Assembly: GCA_934693135.1 (NCBI GenBank)
Contig: CAKUVA010000013.1
Coordinates: 1-55,253, forward strand
From: an uncultured Bacteroidales bacterium
GTDB taxonomy: Bacteria; Bacteroidota; Bacteroidia; Bacteroidales; UBA932
Reading direction: 5' to 3'
Length of the DNA: 55,253 nt
Within the stretch, counting starts at the first letter, position 1. Each line of letters starts with the position of its first letter. Below the pieces are notes generated by a model that saw nothing but the letters and a program-made list of their open reading frames with translations, ran no database searches and was not told the DNA's origin. Both the position numbers and the translations under genes were made by a program. Below are positions 35,761-45,264 of this stretch, piece after piece.

Positions 35761-38220
35761 TTATTCGTCTTTATCTACATGGTTACCATACCCATAGCCG
35801 TACCCATAACCATATCCATAACCATAACCATAACCATATCCATAGCCATAATGTCCGTAAGCCTTAGTTCGTGTATCCACACCATTAAGTATAAGCGCCA
35901 TATGGTTATATACTCCACTATTATACATAGTATCAACAGCTGGAAGAGCCCTCTTATCGAACAAACCAGCCCTGATTATAAGGATAGTGAAATCAGCATA
36001 TTTTGCAATAATTGCTGTATCTGCAACCAAATCCACTGGAGGGCAGTCCATGAATATGTAATCATAATGTTCAGAAAGTGTTTCAAGCATATTCTTAAAT
36101 CTATCTGAAACAAGCAACTCTGCAGGGTTAGGAGGAAGAGAACCCACTGAAATAAGGTCAAGGTTATCCTTAATCTTCTGTACTTCAGTCATAATATCAT
36201 CAACTTTTCCATTAAGGTAGGCAGAAATACCAGCCTTATTATGAGCCATAGCCTTTCCAAGAGTTCCCTTTCGCAAGTCAAGATCCAAAAGAAGAACCTT
36301 TGAACCTTTGAGAGCAACAGTAGCTGCCATATTCATTATCGTGAAAGTCTTTCCAGCATTAGGATTGAAAGATGTCACCATGATTTTATGGCATTTGGAT
36401 TTATCCTGACTAGTCAAGAAATCAAGGTTTGTTCTAAGCACTCGGAATGCCTCGTTTATACTGTTACGATTCGATGCCTCAACGACAATCCTTGTATTGG
36501 CATCATCAAGCATATTTTTTCTAATCCTGTTGAGAAGGCCTGCTCCTTTACCCATTTGAGGTATTTCAGCGAGGAAAGGAACCTGAAGATCCGATACATC
36601 CATGCGGTTCTTAACCCTATTGTCAAGTTGATTGATGAGGAAGAACACTCCGAACGGAATACCCATTCCAAGCACAAGAGCGACAAGGAGAATCATCTGC
36701 TTATTCGGAGACGCAGGACTATCATCACCATTAGGAGACATTACAAGACGAGTATTACCAACATTGACAAGACTTGCAATCTCATTCTCCTCACGCTTCT
36801 GAAGAAGATAAACATATAACTCTTCCTTAATCTTCTGCTGACGCTCGATGGAAAGGAGTTTGAGTTCCTGCCCAGACGTATTGGCAATACGAGCCATGAT
36901 AGCATCTTCCTGAGCAGTTATTTTATCAGCCTGCATCTGAAGAGTAGAGATGAGATTATCCATAGATCTCGTAATAGCTACTTTCAATGCACTGATTGAA
37001 GCATTCAGATCTCCAACAAGAGGGTTGTCATTACTACTATCATTTACAAGTCTATCTCTGGTAAGGACTGTCTGGTTATATTCAGTAATCTGTGAGTCAA
37101 CAGTCTTACTATCAAGACCAAGATTCGATGGAATAAGAGCCCCATCATGCGCAGGATCTTTGAGATATTCCTTGATAAACTTTGCAATGGAAAGCTGATT
37201 GTTCACCTCAAAAGATTTCGAAGAATATTCAGTAGATTCCTTCAAATAAGCTTCAGAAACAGATTGAATATCAGTTATTTTATGCGTTTCTTTATACTCT
37301 TTGAGGCTTTCCTCAACTCCACCGAGTTCATTCTCTATGACGACAAGTCTATCATTGATGAACGCTGTAGTATTTCTCGCAGATTTGTTCTTATTCTCCA
37401 CCCACTGCTCATTATAAACGTCAATGAGAGTATTCAGAATATCTTCAGAACGAGTAGGGAAAGTATCTTCCAATGTCAGCACAAGAACTGTAGATTCCTT
37501 GCCTGAAAGAGACACGTTCAGTTTTTTGCAGTATGACTTGGCAAGCTTCCGCGAATTAACCCAACTTATATGTATAGGTCTCTTCCATTTGTCAATGTGC
37601 ATCGTCGGAACAATCTTGATCTTACCTACAGGAGTGTCAAGAATTTCTCCGAAATGACCTGAAATCTTACCTTTGTAAGGTACTTTTTCTTTAGCAACAT
37701 GAAGATTCTTTAATACGAATGTGCTATCCCCTGTCTTGTGAAGCTCAAAGGAATAAGCTGACGCATGGTTATCACCTGCTTGAACAAGAGCTATTGGAGA
37801 AGATGTAAAAAGTTCACGTGATCTCAAAAACTGTTTTTCCACATAAGAAGCCTCAAGTCCGAGCCGATCTACTACAATACTCATAAGGTCAGGAGATGTA
37901 AATGACTCCATCTCATTATAGACATTGGCACCGCTCTTTCCCCTAAAGCTACTCATTGTCCTAGTAAATGATGCAAGTTCCTTCATTGCGGAATTATCAT
38001 TGCTGTCATCTACAATAACCTTGGCAGTTCTGTTAAACTTTGGAGATGTCCTATATATTACGAATCCAGCGATGAAGATGCAGACAACAAGAGATAACAC
38101 ATACCACACCCTGTTGTTCCATATCATTGCCCAAATGTCAGCAAGGCTGAGGATATCACCATCATCCTCATTATTTCTGAATGAAGCCTTATTCTCAATA
38201 TTGTTATTTTCTAAAGACAT
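35761..38220 (-). CDS. Wzc-type polysaccharide co-polymerase and tyrosine autokinase
   Basis: 819 residues. Wzz-like N-terminal domain between two membrane helices ('NRVWYVLSLVVCIFIAGFV' near residue 35 and 'QMILLVALVLGMGIPFG' near 505), with a coiled-coil periplasmic part. The cytoplasmic BY-kinase has Walker A in 'TSFNPNAGKTFTIMNMA' (Gly-Lys-Thr), A' 'VLLLDLDLRKG', and Walker B 'YDYIFMDCPPVDLV'. The C-terminus, where Wzc kinases keep several phosphorylated tyrosines, is 11 consecutive Tyr-Gly pairs plus 'YGH', then 'NHVDKDE'. It controls chain length and export with Wza upstream and is reset by the PHP phosphatase downstream. Confidence 0.95.
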   Translation of the reverse strand: MSLENNNIENKASFRNNEDDGDILSLADIWAMIWNNRVWYVLSLVVCIFIAGFVIYRTSPKFNRTAKVIVDDSNDNSAMKELASFTRTMSSFRGKSGANVYNEMESFTSPDLMSIVVDRLGLEASYVEKQFLRSRELFTSSPIALVQAGDNHASAYSFELHKTGDSTFVLKNLHVAKEKVPYKGKISGHFGEILDTPVGKIKIVPTMHIDKWKRPIHISWVNSRKLAKSYCKKLNVSLSGKESTVLVLTLEDTFPTRSEDILNTLIDVYNEQWVENKNKSARNTTAFINDRLVVIENELGGVEESLKEYKETHKITDIQSVSEAYLKESTEYSSKSFEVNNQLSIAKFIKEYLKDPAHDGALIPSNLGLDSKTVDSQITEYNQTVLTRDRLVNDSSNDNPLVGDLNASISALKVAITRSMDNLISTLQMQADKITAQEDAIMARIANTSGQELKLLSIERQQKIKEELYVYLLQKREENEIASLVNVGNTRLVMSPNGDDSPASPNKQMILLVALVLGMGIPFGVFFLINQLDNRVKNRMDVSDLQVPFLAEIPQMGKGAGLLNRIRKNMLDDANTRIVVEASNRNSINEAFRVLRTNLDFLTSQDKSKCHKIMVTSFNPNAGKTFTIMNMAATVALKGSKVLLLDLDLRKGTLGKAMAHNKAGISAYLNGKVDDIMTEVQKIKDNLDLISVGSLPPNPAELLVSDRFKNMLETLSEHYDYIFMDCPPVDLVADTAIIAKYADFTILIIRAGLFDKRALPAVDTMYNSGVYNHMALILNGVDTRTKAYGHYGYGYGYGYGYGYGYGYGYGYGNHVDKDE
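35785..35859. repeat. Hexanucleotide repeat coding for the Tyr-Gly tail of Wzc
   Basis: Eleven tandem six-base units (plus strand: variants of CCATAA, such as CCATAT, CCATAG and CCGTAC) encode consecutive Tyr-Gly pairs, then His-Gly-Tyr. Six-base units keep the reading frame, so slippage would change the number of tyrosines without stopping translation. Confidence 0.85.
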
Positions 38221-38258
38221 ACCAGTTATATTTCAAGTAATGGTTAAATTTCAATTAC

Positions 38259-39071
38259 CTAAGAGATAGCAATTATAAGATTTGCTATAGTCACAAGGAA
38301 AGAACCTACAGAAATCCAGAATGATGTGGATTTCAAACTATTCTCGTTAATTGTGGACTGACCGGCCCTTACTTTATTAGGTTCCACCATGACAACATCG
38401 TTCTGCTGAAGATAATATGCAGGTGAATTGAAAAGTTCCGTATCCCTTATGTCCACAACATAGATATTACGACTGCCGTTCTGCTCACGAACCACGGAAA
38501 TTTTGTCTCGTCTTCCGTATATCGTGAGATCTCCTGCAAGGCTAAGTGCTTCAAGCAGTGTAATCTTGTCTCCAGACACCGTATATGTTCCCGGATGATT
38601 AACCTCACCCATGACCGATATTTTGAAATTGAGGAATTCAACGGTCACGACCGGATCTTTTAGAAGATTCTTGGCCTCAAGTTCGTCTTTAACTTTATCT
38701 GCAACCTGCCATCTCGTAAGACCTGCCACATTTATTTTTCCTATAATCGGAAAATCAATGTCACCATCAGAATCGACAGAATAACCGAGAAGACGATTGT
38801 ACGAACCGGAAATAGAGGTCTCGCCACCAGCCTGATAGCTGACATTCACAAGATTGAACATTGCAGAGAGTTCCGGACTTCGGCTTGACACCACTATGGA
38901 TATCATGTCTTTAGGCTGAACAAGAATACCACCATCAGTACGCATTGTCATCGATGTGTCTTTCTGCGCATCCTGAAGATAATTTATATTCTTGTAAGTT
39001 TTAGTGCCGCATGAAGCAAAAAGTAATGCAACAATTGCCAACGATGCCAACTTGTGAAGAATACCTTTCAT
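38259..39071 (-). CDS. Wza-type polysaccharide export lipoprotein
   Basis: 270 residues with an SPII signal ('LASLAIVALLFASC', Cys near residue 21). The polysaccharide export (poly_export) motif is 'ILVQPKDMISIVVSSRSPELSAMFN', then 'GYSVDSDGDIDFPIIGKINVAGLT' and SLBB-like repeats ('VMGEVNHPGTYTVSGDKITLLEALSLAG'). The C-terminal helix ('TSFWISVGSFLVTIANLII') would cross the outer membrane as in Wza. It is the first gene of the operon wza-wzc-cpsB-like-NT/AT-opine dehydrogenase, 38 bases before wzc. It forms the outer-membrane channel for capsule or exopolysaccharide. Confidence 0.93.
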   Translation of the reverse strand: MKGILHKLASLAIVALLFASCGTKTYKNINYLQDAQKDTSMTMRTDGGILVQPKDMISIVVSSRSPELSAMFNLVNVSYQAGGETSISGSYNRLLGYSVDSDGDIDFPIIGKINVAGLTRWQVADKVKDELEAKNLLKDPVVTVEFLNFKISVMGEVNHPGTYTVSGDKITLLEALSLAGDLTIYGRRDKISVVREQNGSRNIYVVDIRDTELFNSPAYYLQQNDVVMVEPNKVRAGQSTINENSLKSTSFWISVGSFLVTIANLIIAIS

Positions 39072-39122
39072 AAAAACTATTAAAATAAATTAAATAAGTG
39101 TCATTTAGTAAAACAATGAATG

Positions 39123-39130
39123 CAAAGATA
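39123..39130 (-). promoter_or_regulatory. -7 box of the polysaccharide export operon
   Basis: TATCTTTG on the minus strand, about 52 bases above the wza start. No -33 that I trust. A mirror copy of the same octamer serves the divergent rnhA gene 45 bases away. Confidence 0.5.
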
Positions 39131-39174
39131 TTAAATTTCTTTCAATCAGCATAGAATATCTTGACAATTCGACC

Positions 39175-39182
39175 TATCTTTG
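39175..39182 (+). promoter_or_regulatory. -7 box of rnhA
   Basis: TATCTTTG on the plus strand, 20 bases upstream of the rnhA ATG. It matches TAnnTTTG exactly; the TTGAC upstream is only about ten bases away, too close for a -33. Confidence 0.5.
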
Positions 39183-39201
39183 CATACGAATCAATAAAGA
39201 T

Positions 39202-39705
39202 ATGGATACTGAAAGACCTGCAATATATTTATACACCGATGGCGCGTCAAGCGGAAACCCAGGCCCGGGAGGATATGGAGTGGTTCTGAAATGCGGAAAT
39301 CTGAGAAAAGAAATGAGTGGAGGATTCCGACGAACGACAAACAATAGAATGGAGCTTCTCGCAGTGATAAAAGGGCTCGAAGCAATAAAATGGCACAATG
39401 CCCATGTAGAATTATGGAGTGACTCTTCTTATGTCGTGAACGCAATAAACAAAGGTTGGATAGACTCTTGGCAGCGCAAGGGATTTGCAAAAGTAAAAAA
39501 TCCTGATTTATGGATTCGATTCCTAAATATTTACAAACAACATGATGTGGTGTTCCACTGGCTGAAAGGTCATGCAGGACATCCTGAAAATGAACGATGT
39601 GATTCCTTAGCCGTAGATGCCGGAGCAGGAGCTATTGCACGCGGAATGACACTTCCTGCGGATGAAGGATATGAAAGCCAAGAAACAAATTTGCAGTTTC
39701 AATGA
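39202..39705 (+). CDS. rnhA: Ribonuclease HI
   Basis: 167 residues. RNase H1 catalytic residues: Asp in 'IYLYTDGASSGNPGPGGYG', Glu in 'NNRMELLAVIKGLEAI', Asp in 'ELWSDSSYVVNAI' and the last Asp/His region 'HWLKGHAGHPENERCDSLA'. It removes the RNA of RNA-DNA hybrids such as Okazaki primers. The gene is divergent from the capsule export operon and has its own -7 box; pdxA follows after 56 bases with a separate promoter. Nothing unusual. Confidence 0.96.
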   Translation: MDTERPAIYLYTDGASSGNPGPGGYGVVLKCGNLRKEMSGGFRRTTNNRMELLAVIKGLEAIKWHNAHVELWSDSSYVVNAINKGWIDSWQRKGFAKVKNPDLWIRFLNIYKQHDVVFHWLKGHAGHPENERCDSLAVDAGAGAIARGMTLPADEGYESQETNLQFQ

Positions 39706-39707
39706 TA

Positions 39708-39738
39708 TTGACTTTTCGGTTCTTAATATATATATTTG
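39708..39738 (+). promoter_or_regulatory. Promoter of pdxA
   Basis: TTG at -33 (39708-39710) and TATATTTG at -7 (39731-39738) with a 20-base spacer, directly after the rnhA stop and 24 bases upstream of the pdxA ATG. Confidence 0.65.
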
Positions 39739-39761
39739 TATAATACTAAAATTCGGACACA

Positions 39762-40853
39762 ATGATAAACAATAAACTAACAGTAGGAATAACTCAAGGA
39801 GACGGCAATGGAATCGGATATGAAGTAATAATTAAAGCCCTCGCAGATGCCAGGATTCTCGACAGCTTTACTCCTGTAATATACGGTTCATCCAAGATTT
39901 TCGGATTCTATAGGAAGACAATACATAATCTAGAGCAACTCGAAACATATGTCATCAATTCCGCAAAGGAAGCCAAACTAAAAAAAATAAATATTCTCAA
40001 TTGTTTGCCTGACAATGTTTTCGTAGAACCAGGACAACCAAGTATCGAATCTGCCAAATGTGCCATCACAGCCTTGGAACGCGCAACAGAAGATCTCAAA
40101 AACGGAGATATAGATGTTCTCGTAACCGGACCTATAAATAAGCGAGAAATGGTCAATGCAGGATTTGAATTCACTGGACATACTGAATATCTTAAACAAG
40201 CTTTCGGTGTACAGGACGTGGCAATGTTCATGATAAGTGCGCAACTTAAAATAGCTGTCGTAACTGGACATATTCCACTCAAAGATGTCCCAGGAAGTAT
40301 CTCTTCCGAGAAAATTCTTACCAAGCTTCGGTTGATGAATAGTTCCTTAAAACGTGATTTTGGCATAACCAAACCTAAGATAGCTGTACTCGGCCTGAAT
40401 CCGCACTGCGGAGATGACGGACTCCTCGGCAATGAGGAGCAGACCATTATAGCGCCTGCAGTAAAAGCCGCAAATGATGAAGGCATTCTCGCATTCGGTC
40501 CTTATTCTCCTGATGGATTTTTCGGCCTAGCCAACTACAGCAAGTTCGATGCTACATTAGCAATGTACCATGACCAAGGACTTGCACCTTTCAAAGCGCT
40601 TGATTTCGAGGACGGAGTAAATTTCACCGCCGGACTTCCTGTCGTAAGAACATCTCCTGACCACGGTACTGCATACAGCATGGCTGGTCGTGATGAAGCC
40701 GACCCTATGTCAATGATGTCATCAATATATGCAGCCATCGACATATTTAGGAACAGGCTTGCCTACGATAAGCTTGAGGCTGGGAAAATGCAGGAGAGAG
40801 TTCTTGAGGACAACAGGCCAGAGAGACCGTCAAGAGGCCCTCAGATAGCTTAG
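39762..40853 (+). CDS. pdxA: 4-hydroxythreonine-4-phosphate dehydrogenase
   Basis: 363 residues. PdxA hallmarks: 'VGITQGDGNGIGYEVIIKAL', 'TGPINKREMVNAGFEFTGHTEYL', 'LGLNPHCGDDGLLGNEE' and 'YHDQGLAPFKALDFEDGVNFTAGLPVVRTSPDHGTAY' (metal-binding His/Asp region, residues ~270-305; landmark). It oxidises 4-phosphohydroxy-L-threonine in pyridoxal phosphate synthesis (deoxyxylulose-5-phosphate-dependent route). It is 12 bases upstream of recG, with its own promoter. Confidence 0.96.
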   Translation: MINNKLTVGITQGDGNGIGYEVIIKALADARILDSFTPVIYGSSKIFGFYRKTIHNLEQLETYVINSAKEAKLKKINILNCLPDNVFVEPGQPSIESAKCAITALERATEDLKNGDIDVLVTGPINKREMVNAGFEFTGHTEYLKQAFGVQDVAMFMISAQLKIAVVTGHIPLKDVPGSISSEKILTKLRLMNSSLKRDFGITKPKIAVLGLNPHCGDDGLLGNEEQTIIAPAVKAANDEGILAFGPYSPDGFFGLANYSKFDATLAMYHDQGLAPFKALDFEDGVNFTAGLPVVRTSPDHGTAYSMAGRDEADPMSMMSSIYAAIDIFRNRLAYDKLEAGKMQERVLEDNRPERPSRGPQIA

Positions 40854-40865
40854 TGAAACATAGAA

Positions 40866-43010
40866 ATGCAAGATAAACCCTGTCCGGAAATACAATTCTT
40901 AAAGGGAGTCGGGCCTAGAAGGGCTCAGCTCCTTGATTCCGAATTGGGTGTGAGTTCTATCAATGATCTAATACACCTCTATCCTTACAAATACATTGAT
41001 AGAAGTACAATACAGCCGATAGGAGGCATTCTTACAGGGGCGGCAGCAGTTCAGATTCGCGCACGGGTAGTATCTATTTCAATCCTTGACAAAGCAGGTA
41101 ACCTCGTGGACACTTCAGCAGCCAAGTTCAATGCCGTAAGCCGACTTGTGGCTTTGGTGGCTGACAGCAGCGGACAAATGGAACTGGTGTTCTTTAAGGG
41201 TATCAAATATATATTCAGCAAACTTCAACCAGGCAAAACATTTATCTTCTTCGGTAAACCGACATTGTTTAACGGAAGAGTAAATATGGTTCACCCAGAG
41301 ATTGATGATGCCACATTCCAGGATCAGACAGGATCGGGAGTGATGACAGGTGTATATCCCTCGACTGAAAAGCTAAAGAATGCCGGCATCACAGGAAAAG
41401 TCATGAACAAGATCATGGCTGCAGCATTGAACATATCCGCATACAACATCCAAGAGACACTGCCTGATTATATATTAAAGGAGAAGGGGCTTGTGCCTCT
41501 ATCCTACGCTATGCAGAACATACACTTTCCTAAAGACGCCTATGCATTGAAGAAAGCGGAATACAGACTAAAATTCGAAGAGTTATTCCTTCTTCAACTT
41601 TCTCTTCTTAAGCAGAAATTCATACGAAGTCGAAATGAGCATGGAATACAAATGCCTAAAGTGGGGGAAGCATTTAACATCTGCTACAATTCATTGCCAT
41701 ACAGCCTAACAGGAGCGCAGAAACGAGTAATAAAAGAAATAAGGGCAGACTTAATGAGTGGACGTCAGATGAATCGTCTCGTGCAAGGAGACGTCGGTTC
41801 AGGAAAAACAATGGTGGCAGTTCTGTCAGCACTCATAGCCTACGGCAACGGATATCAATCATGCTTGATGGCTCCTACAGAAGTACTTGCCAGACAACAC
41901 TATGCAAATATCAAGAAATATCTTTCTGGGACTGGAGTCAATGTTTCAGTACTCACCGGAACGACCAAAGCAGCTGAACGACGGCAAATTCTATCGGAAC
42001 TCTCAGAAGGGAAAACAGGAATAATAGTAGGAACACATGCATTGATCGAGGATTCTGTGGTTTTCAAGAATCTCGGTTTAGCCATAATAGATGAACAACA
42101 TCGTTTCGGAGTAGACCAAAGGGCAAGACTCTGGAAAAAGACATGTAACGGCATTCCGCCACATATCTTAGTTATGACAGCCACACCTATACCCAGGACA
42201 TTGGCGATGACATTGTATGGAGACTTGGACGTATCAGTGATAGACGAGATGCCACCAGGACGTAAACCTGTGCAGACCATACAAATAACCGAACGTAAGA
42301 GACTTCAGTTATACTACTTCATGAAAGATCAAATCGCCAAAGGACGACAGGCATTCGTAGTATACCCAATGATTTTCATAAATGATAAAGTAGACTACAA
42401 AAACTTAGAGAGCGGTTATGAAGAGATATTGAAGAACTTCCCATTTCCTCCATACAAGGTGGCAATAGTGCATGGACAACAAAGTGACGAGGATAAAGCA
42501 TTCAACATGAACGCTTTTGTGGCCGGAAGAGCTAATATATTGGTATCCACGACCGTTATAGAAGTTGGTGTGGATGTTCCGAACGCCACTGTAATGGTGA
42601 TAGAAAGTCCTGAACGCTTCGGGTTGAGCCAGCTTCACCAATTGCGTGGAAGAGTAGGAAGAGGCGGAGGAGAGTCTTATTGCATTCTTGTGCGCGGTGA
42701 CAAACTTAGTGAAGAATCGAAAAAGCGGATTGACCTACTTTGTCAGACTGAAGATGGATTTGTATTAGCCGAGGAAGACATGAAAATGCGTGGTCCTGGA
42801 GATTTAGAAGGGACTCAGCAGAGCGGACTTCCTATAGAACTTTCCATCGCTTCTCTTGCAAAGGACGGAGAAATTCTTTCTGACGCACGAAATTATGCAA
42901 TGCATGTACTCGAAGATGACCCTGAATTATCATCAATGAAAAACAAAACACTTCTGATGGAATTGAGAAAAGACAAATATCAGAAACCAGACTACAGCAA
43001 AATAAGCTGA
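40866..43010 (+). CDS. recG: ATP-dependent DNA helicase RecG
   Basis: 714 residues. N-terminal wedge (OB-fold) domain, 'FLKGVGPRRAQLLDSELGV' then 'FFNGRV'-like region. Helicase motifs: Walker A 'VQGDVGSGKTMVAVL', DEQH-type motif II 'AIIDEQHRFGVDQRA', motif III 'VMTATPIPRTLAMT', motif VI 'QLHQLRGRVGRGGGESYC'. The C-terminus has the 'GPGDLEGTQQSG' segment of the RecG family. It reverses stalled replication forks and migrates Holliday junctions. Twelve bases after pdxA, in one transcript. Confidence 0.96.
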   Translation: MQDKPCPEIQFLKGVGPRRAQLLDSELGVSSINDLIHLYPYKYIDRSTIQPIGGILTGAAAVQIRARVVSISILDKAGNLVDTSAAKFNAVSRLVALVADSSGQMELVFFKGIKYIFSKLQPGKTFIFFGKPTLFNGRVNMVHPEIDDATFQDQTGSGVMTGVYPSTEKLKNAGITGKVMNKIMAAALNISAYNIQETLPDYILKEKGLVPLSYAMQNIHFPKDAYALKKAEYRLKFEELFLLQLSLLKQKFIRSRNEHGIQMPKVGEAFNICYNSLPYSLTGAQKRVIKEIRADLMSGRQMNRLVQGDVGSGKTMVAVLSALIAYGNGYQSCLMAPTEVLARQHYANIKKYLSGTGVNVSVLTGTTKAAERRQILSELSEGKTGIIVGTHALIEDSVVFKNLGLAIIDEQHRFGVDQRARLWKKTCNGIPPHILVMTATPIPRTLAMTLYGDLDVSVIDEMPPGRKPVQTIQITERKRLQLYYFMKDQIAKGRQAFVVYPMIFINDKVDYKNLESGYEEILKNFPFPPYKVAIVHGQQSDEDKAFNMNAFVAGRANILVSTTVIEVGVDVPNATVMVIESPERFGLSQLHQLRGRVGRGGGESYCILVRGDKLSEESKKRIDLLCQTEDGFVLAEEDMKMRGPGDLEGTQQSGLPIELSIASLAKDGEILSDARNYAMHVLEDDPELSSMKNKTLLMELRKDKYQKPDYSKIS

Positions 43011-43032
43011 CAAATAAAGATTTAATCACAAC

Positions 43033-45246
43033 ATGGGACGTTTAATCAGAGCAAGCGGTTTAGCCGCATTGACAATCAGCGCATTAATGATGATGAACTG
43101 TAAAAGCGAAGAAACGGCGGCAGACTACATAGGGCCGTCAGAAATCGAAATCACGGACGGCAAGATGACACCAGAAGCACTTCTTGCATTTGGAAGGCTA
43201 TCAGATCCGCAACTATCACCTGACGGCAAGCATATCCTATACGGCGTCAGCTACACTTCAGTAGAAGAGAACCGTAGTTGCAGGAATCTATTCATCGTCA
43301 ATGCAGATGGTACAGAACCGCGCCAGCTGACAAAGGACGGAAAAAGCATCAGCTGCGCCAGGTGGATTGACGGCGGCAAAGGAATCGCATACATCCAGGG
43401 AGGCCAGATATGGAAAGGCACTGTACGCGGCATCGACGGAAAGGCTCCAAGACTGATTAAGAGAATACAACTCAGCAGCATACCTGCAGGCGTCGGTGAA
43501 TTCAAGCTTTCTCCTGATGAAAGCAAGCTCATGTACATAAGCTATGTGCATAGCGACGTAAAAACACCTTCAGACACAGATCCGAAGCTAGACAAGGCCA
43601 CTGCATACGTTGCTGAAGACCTGATGTACAGGCATTGGGATCACTGGGTGACAGAACTTCCACACACATTCATTGCCGACTTCAAGGAAGGAATCACAAC
43701 GGAAAGAAGCATCGACATACTCGCCTCTGAGAAAAAACTTTATGAACTTCCGATAGAGCCTTTCGGCGGGCTGGAGCAGCTGGACTGGAGCCCGGATGGA
43801 AGATATATCGCATACTCTTGCAAGAAGAAGACAGGCAAGGAATATGCGTTCAGTACCAACACTGAGATATACATATATAATGTAGCGGACGGTTCCTGCG
43901 ACATCATTCCGATGGGTGGAGGTTACGACACAGACCCAGTATGGAGCCCAGACGGACAGCACATCGCATGGCTGAGCATGGCACGCGATGGATACGAGGC
44001 TGACAAAACCCGCCTGATGACAGCAGATTTCAGCGATGGAAAGGTCAGCGGGATACGCGACCTCACCGCCGGATTCAAATACAATGCTGCCGGCCCAGTC
44101 TGGGACAATGACTCCAAGACCATCTATTTCAATGCTCTCGCCGAGGGTCTCCAAGGAATCTTCAAGGTCAATGCAGATGACTCCATCTCGCGCATCACTC
44201 CAGATGCACAATGGTGCGACTACAACTCTCCGTTCGCTATTGTACACTCAGACAAGGACACCATGCTTCTTGCATCCTGGTGCAGTATGGACTTCCCTAC
44301 CGAGCTTGTAAAAGTATCAGTCAAGGACGGAGCCTCTGTTCAGCTGACACACGAAAATGACCACATTCTTTCACAGCTCGCTCCTCACAAGATGGAGGCA
44401 CGAATGGTCAAGACTGTAGATGACAAGGATATGCTTACCTGGGTAATGTATCCACCTCAGTTCGATTCCACGAAAGTATATCCGTCCATCCTCATCTGTC
44501 TCGGCGGCCCTCAAGGTACCATTAGCCAGTCATGGTCATACAGATGGAACTACAGGCTCATGGCCGCTCAGGGATATGTAGTCGTGCTACCTAACAGACG
44601 AGGCACCACAGCGTTCGGCCAGGACTGGTGCGAACAGATATCAGGAGACTACTCCGGACTGAACATCCAAGACTACATCTCTGCAGCAAAGGAACTTAAA
44701 GCTGAGCCGTATATCGGAAAGATGGCAGCCTGCGGGGCAAGCTATGGAGGATATTCTGTCTACTATTTAGCTGGAGTCCACGAAAACCTATTCGACTGCT
44801 TTATAGCTCACGCTGGAATCTTCGACGAAAAGTATATGTACTACGAGACAGAGGAGATGTGGTTCTGCAACTGGGACAACGGAGGCCTTACCGAATACGC
44901 ATATACGCCTGGCCAGACCGGCCCTGCAGGAGACGGAATCACATTCGGCGGAATGCAGCAGGCAGGCTCGCCGTGGAGTTCCGCCGCAAAGTCAAGATGG
45001 CACTACTCCCACAGCCCTGTGGACAACGTGACAAAATGGAACACTCCGATACTCTGCATCCACGGTGGTATGGACTTCCGCATCCCTTACGACCAGGGCA
45101 TGGCAGCATTCAACGCAGCGCAGATGATGGGCGTCCCGTCGAAGCTGATAGTATTCCCTGACGAGTGCCATTGGATACTGAAACCGCAGAATGCACTGTT
45201 CTGGCACCGTGAGTACTTTGACTGGCTTAATAAATGGTGCAAGTAA
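43033..45246 (+). CDS. S9-family prolyl oligopeptidase lipoprotein
   Basis: 737 residues. SPII signal 'LAALTISALMMMNC' with Cys at residue 23. Residues ~35-430 form the WD-like beta-propeller ('LSPDGKHILY', 'SPDGRYIAYSCKK', 'SPDGQHIAWLS'). The hydrolase domain has nucleophile Ser in 'CGASYGGYSVYYL' (GxSxGG), Asp in 'HGGMDFRIPYDQG' and His in 'FPDECHWIL', the serine triad of family S9 (dipeptidyl or acylaminoacyl peptidase type). As a lipoprotein it probably trims peptides in the periplasm or at the surface. It is 22 bases after recG and ends in a strong bidirectional terminator. Confidence 0.93.
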   Translation: MGRLIRASGLAALTISALMMMNCKSEETAADYIGPSEIEITDGKMTPEALLAFGRLSDPQLSPDGKHILYGVSYTSVEENRSCRNLFIVNADGTEPRQLTKDGKSISCARWIDGGKGIAYIQGGQIWKGTVRGIDGKAPRLIKRIQLSSIPAGVGEFKLSPDESKLMYISYVHSDVKTPSDTDPKLDKATAYVAEDLMYRHWDHWVTELPHTFIADFKEGITTERSIDILASEKKLYELPIEPFGGLEQLDWSPDGRYIAYSCKKKTGKEYAFSTNTEIYIYNVADGSCDIIPMGGGYDTDPVWSPDGQHIAWLSMARDGYEADKTRLMTADFSDGKVSGIRDLTAGFKYNAAGPVWDNDSKTIYFNALAEGLQGIFKVNADDSISRITPDAQWCDYNSPFAIVHSDKDTMLLASWCSMDFPTELVKVSVKDGASVQLTHENDHILSQLAPHKMEARMVKTVDDKDMLTWVMYPPQFDSTKVYPSILICLGGPQGTISQSWSYRWNYRLMAAQGYVVVLPNRRGTTAFGQDWCEQISGDYSGLNIQDYISAAKELKAEPYIGKMAACGASYGGYSVYYLAGVHENLFDCFIAHAGIFDEKYMYYETEEMWFCNWDNGGLTEYAYTPGQTGPAGDGITFGGMQQAGSPWSSAAKSRWHYSHSPVDNVTKWNTPILCIHGGMDFRIPYDQGMAAFNAAQMMGVPSKLIVFPDECHWILKPQNALFWHREYFDWLNKWCK

Positions 45247-45264
45247 ACTTTTTGTTAAATAAAG

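Noticed and set aside
35785..35859. CRISPR array candidate (short repeated unit)
   Set aside because: The units are contiguous six-base repeats with no spacers and encode the Tyr-Gly tail in frame.
32191..39071. PepM/phosphonopyruvate decarboxylase genes sought for a phosphonate pathway
   Set aside because: No EDKxxxxxNS motif or related frame is present; the phosphonate reading is therefore kept only as a possibility.
38221..39201. UpxY/UpxZ genes and invertible promoters typical of Bacteroides capsule loci
   Set aside because: No such frames upstream of wza and no inverted repeats flanking the promoter.
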